Below, in pieces: positions 16,371-23,125 of a DNA stretch of 64,000 nt. The stretch lies in the NCBI GenBank assembly GCA_045106685.1, contig JBGCFB010000148.1, positions 1 to 64,000 on the forward strand. The letters run 5' to 3'. The notes under the pieces are model-generated. The model had not been told where the DNA came from. It saw only the letters and a program-made list of their open reading frames with translations, and did not search any database. The position numbers were made by a program, and so were the translations under genes. Position 1 is the stretch's first letter. The number at the start of each line of letters is the position of its first letter. The stretch is from JAUIGE01 sp045106685 (lineage in GTDB: Bacteria > Bacteroidota > Bacteroidia > J057).

Positions 16371-17852
16371 CTACATGCCCAAAGCGAAGTATCGCACGCC
16401 TGGCTGGTCAGGATAAAAGCCTTCAAAGAGTACGCCTCCCTTTGTTGCTTTCATTTCCTTTTCAAATGCTTCGACATCATTGACAGGCTTTTTATTGACA
16501 TGGGTAATCACAAAGCCATCCTTCATATTGGTTCGGTTGCGAATTTTTCCATCCTGAATATTCGATACTTTCACGCCGCCCATCACATTGAGGCTTTCTG
16601 CTTCTTTTTCAGTGATTGTTTCAAATTCAGCTCCAAGGACGCTCGATAAGCCGATTTCAACAGCTTCAACTACATCGGTGTTGCCGCTTTTATTTTTGAG
16701 CTCGACACTGACCATCTGCTGTTTTCCGTCTCGCATCACGACAACTTCGGCGCGTTCTCCCGGACGCTTACGCCCGATCGCTTCCAGCAGTTGAGCGGAG
16801 CTTTTTACAGGATTATTATCGATCGCGACAACAACATCTTTCTTCTGGATGCCGGAAGCTTTTGCAGCACCTTCTGGCATAAGACTGTCGATCAAAACAC
16901 CTTCTGTGAAATTGAGATTCATTTCATTCGCTATTTCTCCATTAAGCTCACGAATATATACTCCCAAATAGGCACGCTGCGCAGTTCCATAAGTCTTGAG
17001 GTCTTCAACTACCTTCGCTACAATTCTGCTCGGAACCGCAAACGAATAACCCGCAAAGGCTCCCGTTGGCGAGGCGATCGCAGTATTAATGCCGATCAAG
17101 TCGCCGTCGAGATTAACCAGCGCACCACCAGAGTTCCCAGGATTAACGGCAGCATCTGTTTGGATAAAGGACTCTATCGCGCCACGGTTGCGGAGGATGT
17201 TGATATTGCGGCCTTTGGCGCTTACAATACCTGCGGTAACAGTGGAGGCGAGGTTAAATGGATTTCCTACGGCAAGCACCCATTCGCCAACCTTTACGTC
17301 ATCACTATTTGCCAAAGACAAATAATCAAGGTCGCTTTCATCTATCTTAAGTAATGCTAAATCGGTAGTAGGGTCAGTGCCAATCACCTCTGCGGTAAAG
17401 CTTCGATTATCATTAAGCGCAACAGTCACTTCGTCAGCATTATCGACGACGTGATTATTGGTAACAATATATCCGTCCGAGCTGATAATCACACCAGAGC
17501 CAGTTCCTTTGCGAAGTTCTTCTCGCGGACTTTGGTTACGTCGGCCTCGTGGCATATTGAAGAAGTCACGGAAAGGATCAGGAACACCATACATATCAGC
17601 CGAGTTTCGCTGAACCACTGAAGACGAAGTAATATGCACGACCGCAGGAAGCGCTTTGTCGGCGGAGGGCACAAAGTCCGCGACTGATGTACTTCCCTCC
17701 AAACCACGAGTAAGGGATACTGTGTGATTTTCTTTTTCTGTTACAAATTGGACGACTTGGTCGCTATTCTGATTTTGAATGAGCGTAAAGGCGCCCAGGG
17801 TAATGGCGCTACCCAGGATCGCTGCGAGAACAACCTGAAGACTGGTTTTCAT
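16371..17852 (-). CDS. Periplasmic serine protease, HtrA/Deg family
   Basis: 493 residues. An N-terminal hydrophobic segment (about 4-25) is a signal or anchor. The trypsin-like domain has a complete triad: His134 in IVTNNHVVDNADEV, Asp164 in TDPTTDLALLKI and Ser241 in AVNPGNSGGALVN. Two PDZ domains follow (about 290-375 and 400-490), the first with AYLGVYIREL and VAIDNNPVKSSAQLLEAIG. Deg proteases degrade or refold damaged envelope proteins. It lies downstream of queA-ispD on the same strand, but 212 bases of filler separate it and a weak -7 box (TATATTTA) precedes it, so it is probably transcribed alone. Confidence 0.95.
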   Translation of the reverse strand: MKTSLQVVLAAILGSAITLGAFTLIQNQNSDQVVQFVTEKENHTVSLTRGLEGSTSVADFVPSADKALPAVVHITSSSVVQRNSADMYGVPDPFRDFFNMPRGRRNQSPREELRKGTGSGVIISSDGYIVTNNHVVDNADEVTVALNDNRSFTAEVIGTDPTTDLALLKIDESDLDYLSLANSDDVKVGEWVLAVGNPFNLASTVTAGIVSAKGRNINILRNRGAIESFIQTDAAVNPGNSGGALVNLDGDLIGINTAIASPTGAFAGYSFAVPSRIVAKVVEDLKTYGTAQRAYLGVYIRELNGEIANEMNLNFTEGVLIDSLMPEGAAKASGIQKKDVVVAIDNNPVKSSAQLLEAIGRKRPGERAEVVVMRDGKQQMVSVELKNKSGNTDVVEAVEIGLSSVLGAEFETITEKEAESLNVMGGVKVSNIQDGKIRNRTNMKDGFVITHVNKKPVNDVEAFEKEMKATKGGVLFEGFYPDQPGVRYFALGM

Positions 17853-17942
17853 AGTAGTTATATTCGGTTTATTGGTTTTATTAAATATACCGAACGATAC
17901 GACTATTACTTTTTCAACGGTTGTTAATGAAACGTTAAAGAC

Positions 17943-18066
17943 GGCGGCTGGCTTTTGGCTACTAGCTTCTGGCCAGAAAAAATAAGGCTTCGTGAAACTT
18001 TAATGGAAAGGAGGAATATACCTGCAAAGCCAGCAGCCAGCAGCCAGCAGCCAGCAGCCAGCAGCT
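17943..18066. repeat. GGCT-word hairpin with 7-bp tandem AGCCAGC array
   Basis: Left part GGCTGGCTTTTGGCTACTAG faces an array of about five perfect AGCCAGC units (18028-18066) ending in GCTAAAAGCC, so the two can pair. The array runs into the ispD stop codon at 18065-18067. Confidence 0.8.
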
Positions 18067-18760
18067 AAAAGCCTTTCAATATTTTTTCAGCAACAAAAAG
18101 ATCCTCTGGCGTGGTGAGCTTGATATTATCATAACTTCCTGCGCAAATCGTCACAGGCTTTCCAGTCGCTTCATACAGACTTGCGTCATCAGTAAAGCGA
18201 TTGTGAGGACGATTGCGATAAGCCTGGAGTAGGGGAGAGAAGGCGAACGTTTGGGGAGTTTGTACATGAAAAAAACGACTGCGATCCACAGCCTGACTGC
18301 CTCCATTTGTTACTTCCCGGATAGACGATTTTACTGCTACACAACATACTGATGCACCCTGAGCTGCTGCCGTAGCAAAAGCTTCATCGAGTAATCGGGT
18401 ATGGATAAAAGGACGAACAGCATCGTGTATAGCGACGAGGTATTCGTCATGCGCTTCGATATGATTCGCAAGCGCTTCCATGCCATTATGAACAGAATCA
18501 CTCCTCTCAGCTCCTCCATCACACAGTATAATGCGTTGGCGTTCGGTTTCAGAGAGGTGTTGTTGTGCCAAATCTGCCCACTGACTTTGGCTGCCGGTAT
18601 GCATGACCAGCACGATAGGCATGCTGCTATCATAGCCCAAAAAGCGCTTCAGGGTGTGCACCAGAACGGGCACACCCTGAAGTGTTAGAAATTGTTTAGG
18701 AATTTTGGTTCCCATGCGGGTTCCAGTTCCTCCGGCCACAAGTATGGCTGCATGTTTCAT
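18065..18760 (-). CDS. ispD: 2-C-methyl-D-erythritol 4-phosphate cytidylyltransferase
   Basis: 231 residues, the normal length. Transfers CMP from CTP to methylerythritol phosphate, the third step of the non-mevalonate isoprenoid pathway. The nucleotide-binding LVAGGTGTRMGTKIPKQFL is at residues 8-26, with HDAVRPFIHTRLLDEAF (about 110-126) and FTDDASLYEATG near 190 as the other family blocks. Its ATG overlaps the queA stop (TAATG), so the two are translationally coupled. Confidence 0.96.
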   Translation of the reverse strand: MKHAAILVAGGTGTRMGTKIPKQFLTLQGVPVLVHTLKRFLGYDSSMPIVLVMHTGSQSQWADLAQQHLSETERQRIILCDGGAERSDSVHNGMEALANHIEAHDEYLVAIHDAVRPFIHTRLLDEAFATAAAQGASVCCVAVKSSIREVTNGGSQAVDRSRFFHVQTPQTFAFSPLLQAYRNRPHNRFTDDASLYEATGKPVTICAGSYDNIKLTTPEDLFVAEKILKGF

Positions 18761-19812
18761 TATACAATAAGCATAGCGTCACCGTAGGCATAGAAGCGGT
18801 ACTTCTCTTTGATTGCCTGCTGGTATGCTTCCATGATCAAGTCGTAACCTCCAAAGGCTGCTGCCATCATCAACAAGGTTGACTTAGGAGGGTGGAAATT
18901 GGTTAGGAAGGCGTTAGCGATATTGAACTTATAAGGAGGATAAGGGAACTTGTCCGTCCAGCCTTGATCGCTGTTGAGCATTTTGCTCGCAGAAACAGCT
19001 GACTCAAGTGCACGCATAACCGAGTTTCCTACGGCAACTACACGGCGCTTGTCATTCTTCTTTTGATTAACAAAATCAGCGGTGTCCTGATTAATCACAA
19101 AATACTCAGAAGTCATTCTGTGCTTAGAAAGGTCCTCTACCTCAACCGGCTGGAAACGACCTATGCCGATGTGAAGGGTGATAAAGTCCTGATCAATACC
19201 TTTAAGCTCCATGCGCTTCAAAAGCTCACGAGTAAAGTGAAGACCTGTAGAAGGAGCTGCTACAGCACCAACATGCTTGGCAAAAGTAGTTTGGTAATTG
19301 TCTCTGTCGTCCTTCTCTACTTCACGTTTTTCAATGATGTAAGGAGGGAGTGGAGTTTTTCCAAGCTTGTCAATCAATGCCTTGAGCTCTTCTTTCTCTC
19401 CGTCAAAAAGGAAGCGGATTGTACGACCACGTGAAGTGGTGTTATCTACAACTTCTGCAACAAGTGAGTTTTCTCCAAAATAGAGCTTATTACCAACTCG
19501 GATTTTACGAGCAGGCTCTACAAGTACATCCCAGAGCTTTTGGCGGGTAACGAGTTCACGCAGAAGAAATACTTCGATCTCTGCTCCGGTTTTTTCTTTT
19601 TGACCCACCAAACGTGCTGGAAAAACTTTGGTATCGTTAAACACAAACAAGTCGTGTTCATCGAATATATCCAGGATATCCTTAACCTGGCGATGTTCGA
19701 TCTTCCCAGTATCCTTGTGCACAACCATCATTCTGGCTTCGTCACGAGGGGTGTGGGGGCGAAGTGCAATCAGTTTCTCTGGAATTTCCAGTCCAAACTG
19801 AGAGAGTTTCAT
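18760..19812 (-). CDS. queA: S-adenosylmethionine:tRNA ribosyltransferase-isomerase
   Basis: 350 residues. QueA transfers the ribosyl part of SAM to 7-aminomethyl-7-deazaguanine in tRNA, forming epoxyqueuosine; tgt, the enzyme of the preceding step, lies at 47270-48403 in this window. Diagnostic segments are LIALRPHTPRDEARMMVV, FNDTKVFPARL, HVGAVAAPSTGLHF and the C-terminal FLTNFHPPKSTLLMM. The start MKLSQFGLEIPE at 19812 is preferred over an upstream frame extension (19875), because a full promoter (19873-19904) lies upstream and places the transcript start near 19867. Confidence 0.96.
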   Translation of the reverse strand: MKLSQFGLEIPEKLIALRPHTPRDEARMMVVHKDTGKIEHRQVKDILDIFDEHDLFVFNDTKVFPARLVGQKEKTGAEIEVFLLRELVTRQKLWDVLVEPARKIRVGNKLYFGENSLVAEVVDNTTSRGRTIRFLFDGEKEELKALIDKLGKTPLPPYIIEKREVEKDDRDNYQTTFAKHVGAVAAPSTGLHFTRELLKRMELKGIDQDFITLHIGIGRFQPVEVEDLSKHRMTSEYFVINQDTADFVNQKKNDKRRVVAVGNSVMRALESAVSASKMLNSDQGWTDKFPYPPYKFNIANAFLTNFHPPKSTLLMMAAAFGGYDLIMEAYQQAIKEKYRFYAYGDAMLIV

Positions 19813-19872
19813 TGGCTTGTCGATGGCGGTATTCTTAAAAAGATAATGTAGCAATATTGCCGAAAGCGACTG

Positions 19873-19904
19873 CAAAAATAGGCTCCAAAACCCGTATTTT
19901 CAAA
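19873..19904 (-). promoter_or_regulatory. Promoter of queA-ispD
   Basis: Minus strand: TTTG at 19904-19901, a 20-base spacer, TATTTTTG at 19880-19873; an exact match to the Bacteroidota housekeeping consensus. Its -33 end is 5 bases from the -33 element of the divergent DUF3467 promoter. Confidence 0.75.
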
Positions 19905-19909
19905 TACGC

Positions 19910-19941
19910 TTGACTTGTGTGACAAAGTAACTGTAATTTTG
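19910..19941 (+). promoter_or_regulatory. Promoter of the DUF3467 gene, nearly leaderless
   Basis: TTG at 19910-19912, a 21-base spacer and TAATTTTG at 19934-19941. The first ATG of the gene begins 4 bases after the box, about where transcription should start. Confidence 0.7.
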
Positions 19942-19944
19942 ATC

Positions 19945-20262
19945 ATGGACAACAAAGAACAAAACCAGGCTCCTCAACTAAATGTAGAGGTTCCTGCCGA
20001 AATCGCCGGAGGCGTATATTCTAATTTAGCGGTCATTTCTCACTCTAATGCAGAGTTTGTTATGGACTTCCTTCAGGTGATGCCTGGAGTTCCAAAAGCA
20101 GAGGTTCGCACACGTGTTATTATGACTCCCTTTCATGCAAAACGCTTTCTTCAGGCGATGGCAGACAATGTCGCCAAGTTTGAAAACAACTTTGGTTCAG
20201 TAGATACTGGAAACAACCCTGGCGGCCCTCCTACATTTGGTGGCCCTACTGGTTTCGCTTAG
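19945..20262 (+). CDS. DUF3467 protein
   Basis: 105 residues, small, acidic and cytoplasmic. The body VPAEIAGGVYSNLAVISHSN, EFVMDF, PKAEVRTRVIMTPFHAKRFL and NVAKFENNFG is the DUF3467 pattern, followed by a Gly/Pro-rich tail (GGPPTFGGPTG). The family is widespread in Bacteroidota and its function is unknown. The start at 19945 is chosen because the -7 box ends at 19941; an upstream in-frame start at 19915 would lie within the promoter. Divergent from queA. Confidence 0.85.
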   Translation: MDNKEQNQAPQLNVEVPAEIAGGVYSNLAVISHSNAEFVMDFLQVMPGVPKAEVRTRVIMTPFHAKRFLQAMADNVAKFENNFGSVDTGNNPGGPPTFGGPTGFA

Positions 20263-20395
20263 GGAGCCCTTCGGGTATTGAAGTATCTTGACTTTGTCTC
20301 GATAGTGAAGCTTTAACATGTAAGCATTGATTACAGGTTAGGCATTGTTAGTACCCATTTAGTATGTATTAAATAGGCCAGGATATACTACCCTG

Positions 20396-20425
20396 TGTAG
20401 CGAAAAGGCATGCCTTTTCGCTACA
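20396..20425. repeat. Perfect 30-bp palindrome
   Basis: TGTAGCGAAAAGGCA followed immediately by its exact reverse complement TGCCTTTTCGCTACA, with no loop. The ends (TGTAGCG/CGCTACA) resemble those of the TGTAGAGACGCG repeat at 16162. There is no T-run, so it is unlikely to be an ordinary terminator. Confidence 0.88.
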
Positions 20426-20558
20426 GCCGAACACCCCAAAGGGGCCTTTAACATGAATTGTGATAGCCTCTGTATTACACGATATTTTATTTTTGGTACA
20501 AATAAAACCTAAGGCCATTCCTCTTCACCGGATCGCAGAGTGATCCGCTTCATTTATG

Positions 20559-20659
20559 ATTATCACGGTTGGTTTTGTATCGGTTGCTAACCTCTGTCAG
20601 CGCTTTAAGCATAGTGGTGAAGCGCTGACAGAGGTGGCAGCAACCCCAATCGTGATAAT
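20559..20659. repeat. Dispersed inverted repeat with CCTCTGTCAGCGCTT arms (copy 1)
   Basis: Inner arms at 20583-20604 (GTTGCTAACCTCTGTCAGCG...) and 20621-20644; outer arms ATTATCACGGTTGG and CCAATCGTGATAAT extend the stem to about 101 bp. An inverted copy of the inner 60 bp lies at 43102-43164. Confidence 0.88.
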
Positions 20660-20682
20660 GCTTATTAAAATCGCAAAGCGAT

Positions 20683-20716
20683 TTTGCTCTTTTCGCGAAA
20701 ACTTTTCTTACATTTG
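20683..20716 (+). promoter_or_regulatory. Promoter of rpsA
   Basis: TTTG at 20683-20686, a 22-base spacer and TACATTTG at 20709-20716. The transcript would start near 20722, leaving a leader of about 48 bases. Confidence 0.68.
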
Positions 20717-20752
20717 CGGCCATGTCTGAAATCCAGGAAGGATTTCGACAAG

Positions 20753-20759
20753 AAAGGAG
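20753..20759 (+). promoter_or_regulatory. Ribosome binding site deciding the rpsA start
   Basis: AAAGGAG lies 10 bases before the ATG at 20770. Strong Shine-Dalgarno sequences are uncommon in this phylum, and this one argues against the in-frame ATG at 20722, which coincides with the transcript start. Confidence 0.6.
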
Positions 20760-20769
20760 ACCAAAATGC

Positions 20770-22941
20770 ATGAATGAAAATCTTGAAAATCAAAGTAATG
20801 AAGTGGTGGAGTCCGCTGAAAACCAACTCCAGGAAACGCTAACTGCTCCCGAGGCCCCTGTGGCTGCTATCGAAGAGGATGATGACGATGATTGGTGGAA
20901 AGACGAAGACGAGTATTCTACGTCTGAGTTCAAAGAAATGGAGACCCTGTACAACAGTACGCTCCGTGAATTCCACGAAAATGAAATCGTCGAAGCCAAA
21001 ATTGTACGAATTGGGGACAAAGAGACCATAGTAAATATCGGTTTCAAGTCTGAAGGCATTATCCCTAATTCTGAATTCCGTGACACACCGGATATCAAGC
21101 CAGGTGATGACATCGAAGTATTCATCGAAAGTGTTGAAGACAGCGAAGGTCAGCTCCAGCTCTCACGTCGCCGTGCCAAGCGCATGCGCACATGGGAAAA
21201 AATCAACAGTGCTCTTGATGAGGACGTCATCCTTAACGGTATTGTAGAACGCCGTACTAAGGGTGGATTTGTTGTTGATATCGCAGGCGTTGAGGCATTC
21301 TTGCCAGGATCACAGATTGATGTGAAGCCTGTTGAGGATTTCGATGCGTATGTAGGTAAGACAATGGAATTCAAAGTTGTGAAGATCAACCAAGCGTACG
21401 AAAACGTGGTTGTTTCACACAAAGTACTCCTCGAAGCAGAACTCGAAGAGCAACGTCAGAAGATCCTGGAGAACCTCGAAAAAGGTCAAGTCCTCGAAGG
21501 CGAAGTGAAAAACATGACCAACTTTGGTGTGTTTATCGACCTTGGTGGCGTAGACGGCCTTCTTCACATTACTGACATTTCATGGGGAAGAATCAACCAC
21601 CCAGAAGAAGTACTTGAGCGCAAGCAGAAGGTACAGATTGTGGTTCTTGATTTTGACGAAGAGAAGAAGCGTATCAGCCTCGGCATGAAGCAGCTTACTC
21701 CTCATCCATGGGATTCATTGCCAGATACTATTTCAGAAGGTACTGTTGTAAAAGGTAAAGTAGTTACTGTTGCCGATTACGGAGTATTCCTTGAAGTAAT
21801 GCCTGGAGTTGAAGGACTTATTCACACAAGTGAGATGTCCTGGTCACAGCACGTTAAGAATCCATCCGAGACATATAGTGTTGGACAGGAGCTTGATGCA
21901 GTTGTATTGAACATCGATCGCGAAGATCGCAAGATGTCACTTGGCTTGAAGCAGCTTTCGGATGATCCTTGGTCTAAAGTACCAGAGAAATTCCCTGAGG
22001 GTAGCAAGCACACTGGAAAAGTTCGCAACATGACCACTTACGGTCTTTTTGTTGAGCTTGAAGAAGGTGTTGACGGATTGGTTCACATCTCTGACCTATC
22101 ATGGACACGCAAATACAATCACCCTTCTGAGTTTATCAAAGTAGGTGAAGAACTCGAAGTTTCTGTTCTTTCCATTGACATGGAAAACCGTCGCTTGAGC
22201 CTCGGCCACAAGCAGCTTACAGAAGACCTTTGGGATACCTTTAGCGATATCTTTAATGTTGGTACTGTTCATAAAGGAACCATCAAGAAGATTGACAATA
22301 AAGGTGCACGTGTAGAGCTTGAGTACGGTGTTGAAGGATCAGTTCCTCCAAATCACCTCAAGACGCCAGAAGGATCTGATGATCTTAAGGCTGATGATAC
22401 AGTAGAGTTGATGGTAATCGAATTTAACAAAGATGCCAAGAAGCTAGTACTGTCTCACGCTCGCACATGGCAGACTGCCGAAGAAGCCGGACCAAAACGT
22501 TCTCGTAGCCGCGGCGCCTCTGGCGGTGGTGGCGGCGGAAGCGCAAAGTCTCCTCAGCAAACAACTACTACTTTGGGTGAAATCGACGCACTTGCTGCAT
22601 TGAAAGCTCAAATGGAAGCTGCTGAAACTGGTGATGAAGCAAAGCCAAAAGCGAAAGCCAAGAAGGCAACTAAGAAAGCTAAAAAAGCAACTGAAGAAGT
22701 AGCAGAAGCAGCCACTGAAGTAGCCGAAGAGGCAACAGCAGTAGTTGAAGAAACTACCGAAGCAGTAGCAGAAAAAGCTACCGAAGTTGCTGATGATGCT
22801 AAAGCAGCCGTTGAAGAAGCCACTGAAGCAGTAGCTGAAGTAGCAGAAGACGCAAAAGAAGCTGTTGCAGATGCAGCGGAGGAAGTAGTTGAAGCTGCAA
22901 AGGATGCAGCAGAAGACGCAGCCGACGAAGCAAAAGCATAA
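20770..22941 (+). CDS. rpsA: Ribosomal protein S1
   Basis: 723 residues. Six S1 RNA-binding domains occupy about 65-600, shown by recurring blocks such as GVFIDLGGVDGLLHITDISW, GVFLEVMPGVEGLIHTSEMS and GLFVELEEGVDGLVHISDLS, each with the KRISLGMKQL-like end. S1 binds mRNA on the small ribosomal subunit and helps initiation. A Gly-rich hinge at about 590 is followed by a tail of about 110 residues made almost only of Ala, Glu, Val, Thr, Lys and Asp (EEATEAVAEVAEDAKEAV type), probably one long helix. The tail is absent from E. coli S1. Terminator at 22961. Confidence 0.95.
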   Translation: MNENLENQSNEVVESAENQLQETLTAPEAPVAAIEEDDDDDWWKDEDEYSTSEFKEMETLYNSTLREFHENEIVEAKIVRIGDKETIVNIGFKSEGIIPNSEFRDTPDIKPGDDIEVFIESVEDSEGQLQLSRRRAKRMRTWEKINSALDEDVILNGIVERRTKGGFVVDIAGVEAFLPGSQIDVKPVEDFDAYVGKTMEFKVVKINQAYENVVVSHKVLLEAELEEQRQKILENLEKGQVLEGEVKNMTNFGVFIDLGGVDGLLHITDISWGRINHPEEVLERKQKVQIVVLDFDEEKKRISLGMKQLTPHPWDSLPDTISEGTVVKGKVVTVADYGVFLEVMPGVEGLIHTSEMSWSQHVKNPSETYSVGQELDAVVLNIDREDRKMSLGLKQLSDDPWSKVPEKFPEGSKHTGKVRNMTTYGLFVELEEGVDGLVHISDLSWTRKYNHPSEFIKVGEELEVSVLSIDMENRRLSLGHKQLTEDLWDTFSDIFNVGTVHKGTIKKIDNKGARVELEYGVEGSVPPNHLKTPEGSDDLKADDTVELMVIEFNKDAKKLVLSHARTWQTAEEAGPKRSRSRGASGGGGGGSAKSPQQTTTTLGEIDALAALKAQMEAAETGDEAKPKAKAKKATKKAKKATEEVAEAATEVAEEATAVVEETTEAVAEKATEVADDAKAAVEEATEAVAEVAEDAKEAVADAAEEVVEAAKDAAEDAADEAKA

Positions 22942-22960
22942 GCTTTCATAACATACTTTT

Positions 22961-22993
22961 TTGAAGGCCACCCTTTACGGGGTGGCCTTTTTT
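22961..22993 (+). terminator. Intrinsic terminator of rpsA
   Basis: AAGGCCACCC and GGGTGGCCTT form a strong stem around TTTACG with the terminal T-run TTTTTT, 20 bases after the stop codon. Confidence 0.92.
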
Positions 22994-23052
22994 CATTCAC
23001 AGGCAAAAAAGGTCCATTCACAAGATAAAACCCGTCCTTCCCTAAAAAGTGC
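22994..23052 (+). promoter_or_regulatory. Conserved leader element, copy A (before the 4013-aa gene)
   Basis: Runs CATTCACAGGCAAAAAAGG then TCCATTCACAAGATAAAACC then CGTCCTTCCCTAAAAAGTGC, followed at 23073-23083 by TCAAGGCTATTT. Nearly identical sequence precedes the next two secreted-protein genes (35293 and 40905). It begins directly at the T-run of the rpsA terminator and ends 73 bases before the start codon. No TAnnTTTG box is seen in between. Confidence 0.85.
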
Positions 23053-23125
23053 ATGGGAAAAAGAAGCATTCAAGGCTATTTAGCATCGTGGGAATAACCC
23101 TCGCATTCTACAATAACGATCTGAT

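Larger units (their letters stand above)
20263..20769. other. 507-bp spacer before rpsA with stacked palindromes
   Basis: Contains two large inverted repeats (20396-20425 and 20559-20659), smaller hairpins (GGAGCCCTTCGGG near 20264; CCCCAAAGGGG near 20434; GGATCGCAGAGTGATCC near 20530) and the rpsA promoter at its end. No protein-like ORF. Confidence 0.6.

Noticed and set aside
18028..18066. Possible iteron-type origin or binding array
   Set aside because: Identical 7-bp units abut a stop codon and pair with neighbouring sequence; same class as the other fillers. No replication gene nearby.
20396..20425. Terminator for DUF3467
   Set aside because: Palindrome lies 134 bases past the stop, has no loop and no T-run.
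22444..22971. Minus-strand 175-residue Cys/Phe-rich ORF
   Set aside because: Exact antisense shadow of the Ala/Glu-rich tail of S1; the composition is a consequence of GCA/GAA codons.
22608..23069. Minus-strand Ala/Ser-rich 153-residue ORF
   Set aside because: Another antisense shadow of the S1 tail, running across a terminator.
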